Of a stretch of DNA of 64,000 nt, positions 24,187 through 33,428 are shown piece by piece. The position numbers and the translations under genes were made by a program. Below the pieces are notes generated by a model. It searched no databases and had not been told where the DNA came from. It worked only from the letters and a program-made list of their open reading frames with translations. This DNA is from Pseudomonas sp. MRSN 12121 (GTDB taxonomy: Bacteria; Pseudomonadota; Gammaproteobacteria; Pseudomonadales; Pseudomonadaceae): contig NZ_CP010892.1 of NCBI RefSeq assembly GCF_000931465.1, positions 3,433,388 through 3,497,387 of the forward strand, written 5' to 3'. Position 1 is the stretch's first letter. Each line of letters opens with the position of its first letter.

Positions 24187-25095
24187 TCAAACCTTTCCAA
24201 CTAACTCGCTGTTCTCGAAAACTTCCACGACCCAGTCAATGAAACAGCGCACTTTCTGAGTGAGATGCCGATTCTGTGGATACAGGATAGAGATCGGCAA
24301 CCGCATGGATACCGAGCCTTTCATCACTTCTCTTAACGCTCCAGTCTCCAGGTAAGGGGTTGCCATGAATCGTGGGATCCTGACCAAACCCAGCCCATGA
24401 ACGCCGCATGCCAAATGGGCGTCGGCATCATTGACGAGCAAGCTGGTCTTGGGTCGCTGGTGGCGCCCCTCTGCTCCGGCCTCCTCCCACTGTTTCGTCC
24501 TGCCTGTCTGAGTGGAGAAGTAGTAAACCAGCTCATGCTCGCCAAGTTCCTCGAGTGAGCTGGGCTCTGGATAACGTGCAAAATAGTCTGGAGAACCGCA
24601 AATGACAAAATCGAAATAACCTATCCGTCGGGCCGCGAGCGTGGATGATTCAAGTTCGCCCACTCGAATGACACAGTCGACCCCCTCCTGTACGAGGTCG
24701 ACTAATCGATCGCCCACCCCAAGCACAATATCGATGTCGGGATAAGCGACTCGAAAATCTTTCAGATTTGGAATCAATAGACGATAAGCAATGGAAGGCG
24801 AGACATCGACACGCACGCGCCCATGGGGCCGCTTGGAACGATCGCGAAAACTCGCCTCTGCATCGTCCAGGTCCGTCAGCAAACGCACGCAGACCTCGTA
24901 GTAGGCTGCGCCATCCGATGTGACATTCAAGTTCCTGGTGGTTCTGTTAATCAGTTTTACGCCGAGCGCGCTTTCCAATTCCTTGATCGCGACGGTAACA
25001 GTCGCCGCTGGCATGCCGAGACTCTCCGCCGCCCCTCTGAAGCTGCCGGCGTCGACCACCTGCTTGTACACACGCATAGCGCGCAATCGATCCAT
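24187..25095 (-). CDS. LysR-family transcriptional regulator
   Basis: A 302-residue regulator with the LysR helix-turn-helix at residues 1-60 (Val-Asp-Ala-Gly-Ser-Phe-Arg-Gly-Ala-Ala-Glu, then Ile-Lys-Glu-Leu-Glu and Leu-Ile-Asn-Arg-Thr-Thr-Arg) and a substrate-binding domain (about 90-290). It belongs to the large CrgA-like group whose targets are often an adjacent SDR or reductase. The nearest candidate is the convergent SDR at 23268. The effector is unknown. Confidence 0.9.
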   Translation of the reverse strand: MDRLRAMRVYKQVVDAGSFRGAAESLGMPAATVTVAIKELESALGVKLINRTTRNLNVTSDGAAYYEVCVRLLTDLDDAEASFRDRSKRPHGRVRVDVSPSIAYRLLIPNLKDFRVAYPDIDIVLGVGDRLVDLVQEGVDCVIRVGELESSTLAARRIGYFDFVICGSPDYFARYPEPSSLEELGEHELVYYFSTQTGRTKQWEEAGAEGRHQRPKTSLLVNDADAHLACGVHGLGLVRIPRFMATPYLETGALREVMKGSVSMRLPISILYPQNRHLTQKVRCFIDWVVEVFENSELVGKV

Positions 25096-25314
25096 ACTCT
25101 AGTTTCGCCCCTGATGCGGAATTCCTGGCGATGGTTCACCAGCGTTGTGCTGCTGCGGTAAATGCCCGAAATGCGCTCACCGACTGCTATCGGGTACTAG
25201 GTTAAGCCTGTTCTGACTTCAATGTCTCGGGCGGCTTGTGTCCCCATGCCGGCGCCTCGGTTCCAGATGCCGGGAAGCCAGGTCAAGTTTTGGAAAACAC
25301 TGGCAGAAGTGGGC

Positions 25315-26841
25315 TCAAGGCGGCGACGGGACGCGAGAGCTGAGCTCCAGCAGATCCAGCTCGCGCTCGACGGCGCGGTACGCCTCGTCGCCGATACGGC
25401 CACTCTCGCGCAGCTCATCCAGCGCTTGCCGGGAGGCCGGCACCACGCGCCGGCGCAGTGAATGGTCCACGGATTCCCTGGGGTCCCGGCCGTCGCGCAC
25501 TTCGCTCAGCGCGTCCTGGTATTCCAGCTTCAGGCGTCGGGCCGCATCGCCTCCATGGTGATCCAGCTCGGCCATGGCCGCTTCCAGCGTGGCACCGCGG
25601 GCGATCGCCAGTTCGTCCTTGACGGTGTTGTCAGAAGGCAGGTTCAACCACAGGAGCAAGGGCCGCAGTGTCAGGCCCTGGATCACCAGGGTGCCCAGCA
25701 CGACGGTAAAGGCGGTCAGCAGGATAAAGTCGCGGTAGGGAAACTCCACGGGCAGTGCGAGCGCCGCGGCGAGCGTGACGATCCCGCGCATGCCCGACCA
25801 GCCGATCAACAGCCGGGTCTTGGCGTTGTACAGCAGGTTCGGGCGCTGGCTCGCGGCCTGGTCCCGGGCAAAGCCATAGACCAGGATCCAGGCCAGGCGC
25901 ACGACCACCACGACTCCCAGGATCGCCAGGGCAACGCCTAGCAAGTGATAGCGCTCACCCTCGGCGAATACCTCGAAGATCGGCCGCACCTGCAGCCCGA
26001 TCAGGGTGAACGCCAGCACGTTGAGCACGAACGTGACCACCTCCCACGTCGAGTTGGAGAGTATCCGTACATGGGATTTGGCCGAGGAGGTGCGCCTGCG
26101 CGCCGCGGTCAAGCCGAACACCACGATGGTGACCACACCGGACAAGCCCAGGTGCTCGGCGAGAATCCACACGCCGAAGGTGACCACGAACTGGATGATG
26201 GTCGCCGTCGGCGCATCGAGGATCGAGCCCAGCACACGTAGAAAGACTTTCGCGAGGACCCACCCGGCCAGCACGCTGCCGAAAGTAACCAGGGCAAAGG
26301 CTGGCATGGCCTGATGGGCACTGAAACCACCGATCGCGACCGCGCCCACCGCCAGCTTGTAGATCAGCAGCGACGAGGCATCGTTGAGCAGGCTCTCGCC
26401 TTCCAGGATTGTCCGGATCTGATGGGGCGGCGCCACCTGGCGCAGCACCGCGAGGGCCGCGACCGCATCCGGTGGTGCCAGCAGCGCCCCCAGCGCGATG
26501 GCAGCGCCCCAGGGCAAGTCGGGTAGAAAGCACTTGGCGACGACGGCCACCGTGGCGGTGGTCAAGCCCACCACGACAAACACCAGCGACAAGACCGCGC
26601 GCCAGTTTTTCCGCAGGTCGCGCAGCGAAGTGTCATACGCGGCGTCCAGCAGCACCGGTGCGACGAACAGCGCAAGGATCAAGTCCGGCGGCAGGTCCAG
26701 CCTGGGGGTACCGGGAATCAGCGCGACCCCGATCCCGCCCAGGGCGAGCAAGGTGGGATAGGCAACGTTCAGGCGCCGCGCGAGCATCGACAGCAACGCG
26801 GCGCAAAAGAGTAGTACGAGAATGGCTTCGAAAATAAACAT
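25315..26841 (-). CDS. CPA1-family Na+/H+ antiporter
   Basis: A 508-residue inner-membrane antiporter with about 12 hydrophobic segments over residues 1-410 and a charged cytoplasmic tail (about 415-508). The conserved Gly-Ala-Leu-Leu-Ala-Pro-Pro-Asp-Ala-Val-Ala (about 140) and Glu-Gly-Glu-Ser-Leu-Leu-Asn-Asp-Ala-Ser (about 165) elements carry the ion-binding acidic residues of the family. It should exchange cytoplasmic Na+ or K+ for H+. It stands alone between a LysR gene and an MFS gene; no link to them is evident. Confidence 0.9.
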   Translation of the reverse strand: MFIFEAILVLLFCAALLSMLARRLNVAYPTLLALGGIGVALIPGTPRLDLPPDLILALFVAPVLLDAAYDTSLRDLRKNWRAVLSLVFVVVGLTTATVAVVAKCFLPDLPWGAAIALGALLAPPDAVAALAVLRQVAPPHQIRTILEGESLLNDASSLLIYKLAVGAVAIGGFSAHQAMPAFALVTFGSVLAGWVLAKVFLRVLGSILDAPTATIIQFVVTFGVWILAEHLGLSGVVTIVVFGLTAARRRTSSAKSHVRILSNSTWEVVTFVLNVLAFTLIGLQVRPIFEVFAEGERYHLLGVALAILGVVVVVRLAWILVYGFARDQAASQRPNLLYNAKTRLLIGWSGMRGIVTLAAALALPVEFPYRDFILLTAFTVVLGTLVIQGLTLRPLLLWLNLPSDNTVKDELAIARGATLEAAMAELDHHGGDAARRLKLEYQDALSEVRDGRDPRESVDHSLRRRVVPASRQALDELRESGRIGDEAYRAVERELDLLELSSRVPSPP

Positions 26842-26894
26842 GGCGGCGGTGTCTGTTCCCTGTCTGTCCGGATGCGTTTTTTCCGTTTGCGTTT

Positions 26895-26920
26895 ACCCGC
26901 CAGGTGTCGGCCTGGCGGGT
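26895..26920. terminator. Hairpin after the AAHS transporter gene
   Basis: ACCCGCCAGG (26895-26904) and CCTGGCGGGT (26911-26920) form a perfect 10-bp stem with a six-base loop, downstream of the MFS gene (ends 27085) and upstream of the antiporter start. A short T-run is absent on the minus strand, so termination is likely but not certain. Confidence 0.5.
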
Positions 26921-27084
26921 ATGGGCAACCTTGAAAAGGCTGAAGCCATCTTATGGGCAGCAGTTGGCCAGGGTAATGCTCGGTCCTCCAGGATTCCCCT
27001 GCCATCGTCCAGACCGGCCAGGCGCGGCCGGCGCTGCACGGCAAAACCGCGACCGCGGGAACGACGCCGGTTGATTCCGGCCCG

Positions 27085-28443
27085 TTACGGCAAGACGGGC
27101 TTGTCGATCGATCGCCGCGACGGGCTCAACTTCGAGGCGTGGCGGCATTGGCAGCAGATTGCCAGCGAGGCCACCGCGGCCGGAATCAGCATCAGCATGC
27201 ATATATGTTCGAGCGACCAGCCCAGGCCCAGCATGTACGCGCCGGCGAAGGCGCTCAGCACCGCGCCGACCCGCCCGACCCCGCTCATCCAGCTGGCGCC
27301 CGTCGCCCGCGCCTGGGTGGGGTAATAGCTGGCCGCCAGGGCATTCATGCCCACCGTGGAACCGTTGATGCCGAACCCTACCAGCCAGGCCACGGCGCAT
27401 AGCAGCAGGAAATGGTCGGTGGACTGGCCGATGGCGAAGATCGCCAGGCCGCCGCCCAGGAACGCCAGCGACAAGACATTGCGCTGGCCCCAGCGATCCA
27501 TCGCCCAGCCGATGAACACCGAACCTGCCGGCCCGCCGATCTGGAACACCGCGGTGACGATCGCGGCATCCGCGACGCTGTACTGGCCGACTTGCTTGAC
27601 CAGCATCGGCAACCAGCTGCTGAACAGGTACACCATGAATAACGCAATGATGTAGCCGACCCACAGCATCAGGGTGCCGAACAGGTAACGCCGCGACAGC
27701 ACCAGCCCGATCGCATTGGCCGCCGGCCTGCCCTCGGCGGGAATCACGAACACCGTATCGGCACTGAATTGCGCTGGCGCCAGGCGCTGCATGATGGCCT
27801 GGATGCGCTCGGCGGCAGCGCGCCGGGTCAGCAGGAAGGTAACGGACTCGGGCAACTTGAAATACAGGAACGGTGTGACCAGCAACGGCAACACGCCGCT
27901 GAGCACCAACACGCTGCGCCAGCCCAGGTTGGGGATCATCCAGGCACTGGCGAAGCCGCCCACGGCCGCCCCCAGCGAGAAGCCACAGAACGCGAGGGTG
28001 ATCAGGAAGGAACGCTTGCGCGCAGGTGCGTATTCGCTGACCAGGATGCCCGCATTGGGCATCGCCGCACCCAGCCCGAGGCCGGTGAGAAAACGCAGGA
28101 TAACCAGCCCCTGCACATCCGAGGCGAATGCCGTGGCGACGGTCAGGGCACCAAAGAACGCCACGCTGCAGATCAGCACGATGCGTCGGCCATAGCGGTC
28201 GGCCAGTGGCCCGGCGGTCATCGCCCCGGCCGCCAGGCCAATCAGCGCGGCACTGATCACCGGGCCGAGCGCCTGGGGTTCCAGCCCCCAGTCGAGTTTC
28301 AATTGCGGCGCGATAAAGCCCATGATCGCCACATCGAAACCATCGAGGGCAATGATCAGGAAACCGAAGAACACCACCCATTTCTGAAAGCGGCCCACCG
28401 GGCGGCTATCGATCCACTCACGTACATCAATCGATTTGTTCAT
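27085..28443 (-). CDS. MFS transporter, aromatic acid:H+ symporter type
   Basis: A 452-residue transporter with 12 membrane segments. The signature Asp-Gly-Phe-Asp-Val-Ala (about 35) in the first helix and the Gly-Pro-Leu-Ala-Asp-Arg-Tyr-Gly-Arg-Arg loop (about 80-90) are those of the AAHS family (PcaK, BenK and relatives), which bring aromatic and related carboxylic acids into the cell. GAGGAA lies seven bases before the ATG. It is back-to-back with nothing but 198 bp from the tetR gene and near the CoA-dependent degradation operon, so it probably imports that operon's substrate. Confidence 0.88.
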   Translation of the reverse strand: MNKSIDVREWIDSRPVGRFQKWVVFFGFLIIALDGFDVAIMGFIAPQLKLDWGLEPQALGPVISAALIGLAAGAMTAGPLADRYGRRIVLICSVAFFGALTVATAFASDVQGLVILRFLTGLGLGAAMPNAGILVSEYAPARKRSFLITLAFCGFSLGAAVGGFASAWMIPNLGWRSVLVLSGVLPLLVTPFLYFKLPESVTFLLTRRAAAERIQAIMQRLAPAQFSADTVFVIPAEGRPAANAIGLVLSRRYLFGTLMLWVGYIIALFMVYLFSSWLPMLVKQVGQYSVADAAIVTAVFQIGGPAGSVFIGWAMDRWGQRNVLSLAFLGGGLAIFAIGQSTDHFLLLCAVAWLVGFGINGSTVGMNALAASYYPTQARATGASWMSGVGRVGAVLSAFAGAYMLGLGWSLEHICMLMLIPAAVASLAICCQCRHASKLSPSRRSIDKPVLP

Positions 28444-28641
28444 CGAACGTTCCTCAGTATTTATTATTGTTGTTGCTCAGTCGCTCGGCTCGCTGGGTAG
28501 CAAGTGCAGGGCTTGTTTGTCGTTAGTTGCCGTCCATCAGGCAGCACGAAGCGCAGAACCTGAGTTCTGGCCACGCACTCTTGTCATCCAACGGGTAAAA
28601 ATACTGGCCTGAGCGTTGCGCCCCAGGCTGGTTGTTGCGAA

Positions 28642-29292
28642 CTAGGCCTTTTCCACGCCGGCGTAGATGGCGCGATACCAGATCAGGCTTATCGTTTCTG
28701 CAGCCACTTCCAGGTCGGGGCTTTCGCCGCCGTTCTTCTCGGTTTCCACGTACCAGTGATAGGCCAGCTGCTCGACCATCGTGGCCAGGGCCGCCGCGGT
28801 GTGGTCAGGCTGCAGGACGTCGTTGGCCAGGGCCTTCTGCAGATATTGCGCCTTGCGGCTGAAGGTCTTCTGACGCAACTTCCACCAGAGTTCGGCGCAC
28901 TCCGGTACGGCGGCCGACATTTCCAGCAGGCCGGCGATGAAGTGGCGATTGTTGTAGTAAGTCGTGAGGTAGCGCCGCGAAGACTCGCGCAAAGACTCCA
29001 GTACCTTGTCCTTGACCCAGGACTTGTTGACCGACGTGAAGAGTTCTTCGACAAGCGACTCCAGAAGTTCCAGGAACAGATCTTCCTTGTTGTCGAAGTA
29101 ACGGTAGATGCTTCCCAATGCCAGCCCGCTGCGCTCGGCAATCTCGGCCACGGTGGCGCCAAAATAGCCCCGCTCGGAGAGGACCTGGCGGCCTGCTTCA
29201 AGGATTCGAGCCCGGGTGAGCTGGCCCTTTTTACTCAGCGCGCCAGGATCGCTGGGTTTGGAAGACGCGGTAGGTGTGGTCACGACAATCAC
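28642..29292 (-). CDS. TetR-family repressor
   Basis: A 216-residue regulator with the TetR helix-turn-helix at about 25-75 (Arg-Ala-Arg-Ile-Leu-Glu-Ala-Gly, Gly-Ala-Thr-Val-Ala-Glu-Ile-Ala, Gly-Ser-Ile-Tyr-Arg-Tyr-Phe) and a helical ligand domain. The GTG at 29292 (or 29283) is taken as start; the frame stays open upstream to 29595, but that extension is unlike TetR proteins. It is divergent from the thiolase operon, whose promoter carries a palindromic operator. A matching half-site lies at 29313-29320 just upstream of its own start. The inducer is probably the acyl-CoA intermediate of the pathway. Confidence 0.88.
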   Translation of the reverse strand: MIVVTTPTASSKPSDPGALSKKGQLTRARILEAGRQVLSERGYFGATVAEIAERSGLALGSIYRYFDNKEDLFLELLESLVEELFTSVNKSWVKDKVLESLRESSRRYLTTYYNNRHFIAGLLEMSAAVPECAELWWKLRQKTFSRKAQYLQKALANDVLQPDHTAAALATMVEQLAYHWYVETEKNGGESPDLEVAAETISLIWYRAIYAGVEKA

Positions 29293-29640
29293 TCTTTGGA
29301 AAACTGAGGTCAATTTCACTATAGGGGCTGCCAAATCTGGATGACAAGCCCCCTCCCTGCAAAAAAAATCCTCTGCCAGCCCGCCCTGCGGACCTGAGAT
29401 ACCCGCAAAGGCCCGACGCTGCTCGGCTGGTGCCGGGCAATAACCGTTCAGCGGAACACTTCCCCGAAAATCCAGTCGCCGCAAATCCACGGTCGCAGGC
29501 TTGTCGGCCAGCTCGATGCCTGGTGCGCGTGAAACCCGCAGGATAGAGCCTTGCGGCCGCCAGGAAGCAGCTCCATGACGTCCCCTGCCCGGCATTTTTG
29601 CCGTCCTTTCACCCGCCTCTTTCCTGCCTTTCCAGGGCTA

Positions 29641-29687
29641 TTGACTGTTTCATTTGGCAGGATTATAAAAAGTGAAATCACTTTCAC
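29641..29687 (+). promoter_or_regulatory. Sigma-70 promoter and TetR-type operator of the thiolase operon
   Basis: TTGACT (29641-29646), a 17-base spacer and TATAAA (29664-29669) form a strong promoter. It is followed at once by the dyad GTGAAA, four bases, TTTCAC (29672-29687), which covers the expected transcription start. The related half-site AGTGAAAT occurs in inverted form near the tetR start (29313-29320). The layout fits repression by the divergent TetR protein. Confidence 0.75.
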
Positions 29688-29704
29688 AAACGAGGATAAA
29701 AACA

Positions 29705-30895
29705 ATGTCTAAACATCAACCGGTTTGGATTGTGGATGGCGTCCGCTCACCGTTCGGCCGCTTCGGCGGCGGTCTGCGCGACGTGCCGGTGGTCGATCTC
29801 GCACGGCAAACCTTGCAGGCCCTGCTCAAGCGCACTTCCTGGCCCATCGAGGACCTTGCCGAGCTCAATGCCGGAATGGCGATGATCGAAGGCGGGCTCA
29901 TGGTCCCGGCGCGCCAGTTCGCCATGGCTGCCGGGCTGCCCGAGACGCTGCCGACCCTGACCGTCGACCGCGCCTGCTGTTCCGGCATGACCACCGTCGG
30001 CCTGGGGTGGCGCGCCATCCGCGGCGGCGCCCGCTCTACCCTGGCACTGGGCATCGAATCGATGAGCCAGACCCCGCGGCTGCTGCATGAGACCCGCTGG
30101 GGCTCCAAGCGTGGCGACCTGGTGGTCGAGGACCTGCTCCTGCTGCGCAACCCCCTGGCCGGTGGCGGATCGATTGCCCGCTCGGCGGGCGAGGAAGCAC
30201 TGAGTCGTGGCGTGGGGCGCGAGGCTCAGGATGCCTGGGCGCAACAAAGTCACGAACGCTACTTCCGGGCACTGGCGGCCGGTTACTTCAGCGACGAAAT
30301 CATTGCGATAACCACCCCCGAAGGCGAGCTCATCGCCGATGAACAACCCCGCGCCGACAGCAGCCTGGAGCGGCTGGCACGCCTGAAGCCGGTGTATGGC
30401 GGGCCGACGGTGACGGCAGGAAACGCCCCCGGCCTGAATGACGGCGCCACTGCCCTGCTGCTGGCCGGAGAACAGGCGCTGGCCGACAACGACGTGGCCC
30501 CGCTGGCGCGGATTCACGCCTACCTGCAAATCGCCGGTGGCCCGACCTCGTCGGTTTTCCTGCCGGGGCTGGCGATCGGGCGGATTCTCGCCGAGGCGGG
30601 CCTGACACCGGCCGACGTCGACGTGATCGAGATCAACGAGGCCTATGCCGCCACCGCCGCGGTCAGCGTCAAGACCCTCGCCGCCGGCGACGCACAGCTG
30701 GAGGCCGTGCTGGCCGCGCGCACTAACATCAATGGTGGTGCGGTGGCGATCGGTCATCCGACCGGCTCCAGTGGCGCGCGGCTGGTGCTCACTGCAGCCC
30801 GCCAGTTGCAGCGCAGTGGCGGTCGCTGGGCCGTTGCCGCCATCTGCGGCGGGTTCGGCCAGGCCGATGTGATCCTGCTCGAGGCCGCCAGGTAA
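29705..30895 (+). CDS. Acetyl-CoA C-acyltransferase (thiolase)
   Basis: A 396-residue thiolase. The catalytic Cys lies in Asp-Arg-Ala-Cys-Cys-Ser-Gly-Met (about 87-94), the Asn-Glu-Ala-Tyr-Ala element around 317, Gly-His-Pro-Thr-Gly-Ser-Ser-Gly (about 355) and Cys-Gly-Gly-Phe-Gly (about 382, where most family members have Gly-Gly). It would cleave a 3-ketoacyl-CoA with CoA. The ATG has GAGG upstream; an earlier in-frame GTG lies in the operator. It opens a four-gene CoA operon. Confidence 0.92.
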   Translation: MSKHQPVWIVDGVRSPFGRFGGGLRDVPVVDLARQTLQALLKRTSWPIEDLAELNAGMAMIEGGLMVPARQFAMAAGLPETLPTLTVDRACCSGMTTVGLGWRAIRGGARSTLALGIESMSQTPRLLHETRWGSKRGDLVVEDLLLLRNPLAGGGSIARSAGEEALSRGVGREAQDAWAQQSHERYFRALAAGYFSDEIIAITTPEGELIADEQPRADSSLERLARLKPVYGGPTVTAGNAPGLNDGATALLLAGEQALADNDVAPLARIHAYLQIAGGPTSSVFLPGLAIGRILAEAGLTPADVDVIEINEAYAATAAVSVKTLAAGDAQLEAVLAARTNINGGAVAIGHPTGSSGARLVLTAARQLQRSGGRWAVAAICGGFGQADVILLEAAR

Positions 30896-30944
30896 CGGCC
30901 CTTCGATCCAGGCACCTCAGCAGATTGATTAGAAGGTAATAAAG

Positions 30945-32573
30945 ATGCAGCACACCATGCAGGCTCTACCTCTTACCGTGGCGCAACTGTTTCGGCGGGC
31001 GAAACGCCCGTTCGGGCAGAAACGGATCTACAGCGCCGAACCTGGCGCCTTGACGGTCACCACTTATACCGCTTGGGCAGAACGCACCGAACGACTGGCC
31101 AGCGCGTTGCGCGGCATGGGGCTCGAAGACGGGGCCCGGGTCGGCACTTTCGCCTCGAGTACGGTCCGCCACCTGGAAATCAGTTTCGCGGCCCCGCTTG
31201 CGGGGTACGTCTTCCACCCACTCAACGTACGGCTGCCCGAAGACCAGCTGTGCTATGTGGTGAACAACGCGGCCGACGAGGTGATTTTCGTCGACAGCGC
31301 CCTGCTGCCGCGTCTTGTCCCCCTCCTCGGCTCGCTCAAGAGCGTCAGGCGACTGGTGGTTATCAACGAAACCGGCGCCTCACCGGCGGCCGAGAGCCTG
31401 CCGCCGGGCATTGGCCTGTCGGACTACGAGGAACTGCTCGCCGCCGCGCCGGCGTCGCCCTATCAGGTCGAGGATGAAATGGCCGCGGCGTCGGTGTGCT
31501 ACACCAGCGGCACCACCGGCAACCCCAAGGGCGTGGTCTATTCCCAGCGCTCGCTGTGGCTGCATGCCATGTCTCTGTTGCAGGCCGATACCGCGGCGAT
31601 CAGCGAGAGCGACACGGTGCTGCCACTGGTGCCGTTCTTTCATGCCAACGCGTGGGACATGGGCTATGCCGCGGTCGCCGCCGGGGCCGACCTGGTATTG
31701 CCCGGCGCGGACCTGTCCGGCCCGGCGATCGCCAGCCTGATGGAACGTTGCCGGGTCACCTGCGCCACCGCGGTGCCCGCGCTCTGGTCGCGCATCCTGC
31801 CCGAACTGCAAGGCCGCGACACCTCCAGCCTGCGCATGCTCTGCTCCGGAGGCAGCGCAGTGCCGACTCGCCTGACGCAACTGTGCCGCGAGCTGACCGG
31901 CAGCCCGATCATGCAGGTCTGGGGCATGACCGAAACCGGGGCCTATGCCTCGATGGCCCGGCGGCGCCCGCATATCGACCCCACCGACAGCGCTGCGCTG
32001 GCGGCTGTCGCCTCGTCGCAGGGCGTTCCCGTCGCCGGCGTCGAGTTCCGCATCGTCCAGGGCGAAACCCTGCAAGAGCTGCCGTGGGATGGCGAATCCG
32101 CGGGTGAGCTGCAATGCCGGGGCCCCTGGGTGACCCGCTGCTACCACGGCGAACAGGAACCCAGCGCCTCGGTCACCGCCGATGGCTGGTTCCGCACCGG
32201 CGACGCCGCCAGCATCGACCACGAGGGCTACATCCGCCTCCGGGACCGCCTCAAGGACCTGATCAAGTCAGGTGGCGAATGGATTCCTTCGGTGGAACTG
32301 GAAGCCGCCCTGGAGTCGCACCCCGGGGTAGAAAGCGCGGCAGTGATCGGCGTTCCCTCCGAGCGCTGGGACGAGCGTCCGATTGCCATCATCACGCTGG
32401 TCGACGGCTGCTCCATCGCGCCGGACGAACTGCTGGACTGGCTGCGCCCGCGCATCGTCAAGTTCTGGCTGCCCGACGAGATCCATGTGCTGCTGGAGCT
32501 GCCCATGACCTCGGTCGGCAAGGTCGACAAGAAGGCCCTGCGGCACAGCTTCGCTCTCGAAACCCGGCCCTGA
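30945..32573 (+). CDS. AMP-forming acyl-CoA ligase
   Basis: A 542-residue adenylate-forming enzyme. The P-loop-like motif Tyr-Thr-Ser-Gly-Thr-Thr-Gly-Asn-Pro-Lys-Gly (about 185-195), Trp-Gly-Met-Thr-Glu (about 325), the hinge Thr-Gly-Asp (about 420) and the catalytic Lys near the end (Gly-Lys-Val-Asp-Lys-Lys, about 525) are in place. It belongs with medium/long-chain fatty-acid CoA ligases and alkyl- or aryl-acid ligases. It would activate the imported acid as the first step of the pathway. AAGG lies about nine bases upstream of the ATG. Confidence 0.9.
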   Translation: MQHTMQALPLTVAQLFRRAKRPFGQKRIYSAEPGALTVTTYTAWAERTERLASALRGMGLEDGARVGTFASSTVRHLEISFAAPLAGYVFHPLNVRLPEDQLCYVVNNAADEVIFVDSALLPRLVPLLGSLKSVRRLVVINETGASPAAESLPPGIGLSDYEELLAAAPASPYQVEDEMAAASVCYTSGTTGNPKGVVYSQRSLWLHAMSLLQADTAAISESDTVLPLVPFFHANAWDMGYAAVAAGADLVLPGADLSGPAIASLMERCRVTCATAVPALWSRILPELQGRDTSSLRMLCSGGSAVPTRLTQLCRELTGSPIMQVWGMTETGAYASMARRRPHIDPTDSAALAAVASSQGVPVAGVEFRIVQGETLQELPWDGESAGELQCRGPWVTRCYHGEQEPSASVTADGWFRTGDAASIDHEGYIRLRDRLKDLIKSGGEWIPSVELEAALESHPGVESAAVIGVPSERWDERPIAIITLVDGCSIAPDELLDWLRPRIVKFWLPDEIHVLLELPMTSVGKVDKKALRHSFALETRP

Positions 32574-32645
32574 TGCCACGGCGTCGCGCAAGCGCGGCGC
32601 CGTCCGGGGATCCGTTGTCTCTCATCAGAAGAAGGGAACCGTTCC

Positions 32646-33404
32646 ATGATCCAGTTTGAAGTGCGCTCACCGGTGGCGATCATCACCCTCGACCGCCCCC
32701 ACATCCGCAATGCCATCGACCGGGCCGACGCCGAGGAAATCGAGCGCCTGGTGGACTTCATCGAAGCCGACGACTCGATCTGGGTCACGGTGATCACCGG
32801 GGCCGGCAGCGTGTTTTGCTCGGGCGCCAACGTCAAGGCCCTGGCCAACGGCGAAGGGCCGGCGAAAACCGAGCGCGGCGGGTTTGCCGGGATCGCCAGG
32901 CGCCCTCGCAGCAAACCGCTGATTGCCGCGGTGAACGGCCCGGCTTTCGCCGGCGGCTGCGAGATCGTGCTGGCCTGCGACCTGGTGGTCGCGGCCAGCA
33001 ACGCGGCCTTCGCCCTTTCCGAAGTCAAGCGCTCCATGGTCGCGGCGGCCGGCGGGCTGTACCACCTGCCGCGCTCGATCCCGGTGAACGTGGCGATGGA
33101 AATGGCCATCACCGGCGACCCCATCAGCGCGGAACGCGCCTACCAGGTGGGCCTGGTCAATACCCTGGTCGCCCCGGAGCAACTGATGGATGCGGCCATC
33201 GCCCTGGCCCTGCGGGTCTGCGCCAATGCGCCGCTCGCCGTGCGCGAGACGCGCCGGGTGCTGCTCGAAGGCCTGAGCCAGGACGTCGCCGACGCCATGG
33301 CCGCCGCCGAAGCCAGCATGAGCCAGATCCGCGCCACCGCCGACTTCGCCGAAGGCACCCGGGCTTTTCTCGAGAAACGCGCGCCGGCCTGGCGGGCGTG
33401 CTGA
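32646..33404 (+). CDS. Enoyl-CoA hydratase/isomerase
   Basis: A 252-residue crotonase-fold protein. The oxyanion-hole regions are at Cys-Ser-Gly-Ala-Asn-Val-Lys (about 58-64) and Ala-Phe-Ala-Gly-Gly-Cys-Glu (about 100-106, Gly in the second one). Residues of the active-site loop include Ser-Glu-Val-Lys (about 125). It would hydrate a 2-enoyl-CoA in the operon's beta-oxidation-like path. AAGGGA precedes the ATG, and the next gene follows after 24 bp. Confidence 0.92.
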   Translation: MIQFEVRSPVAIITLDRPHIRNAIDRADAEEIERLVDFIEADDSIWVTVITGAGSVFCSGANVKALANGEGPAKTERGGFAGIARRPRSKPLIAAVNGPAFAGGCEIVLACDLVVAASNAAFALSEVKRSMVAAAGGLYHLPRSIPVNVAMEMAITGDPISAERAYQVGLVNTLVAPEQLMDAAIALALRVCANAPLAVRETRRVLLEGLSQDVADAMAAAEASMSQIRATADFAEGTRAFLEKRAPAWRAC

Positions 33405-33428
33405 CCCCCATTCCACAGGATGCTTGCC

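Noticed and set aside
29293..29595. N-terminal extension of the TetR gene
   Set aside because: The added residues do not resemble TetR proteins and would cross the regulatory region; a GTG near the HTH is a normal start.
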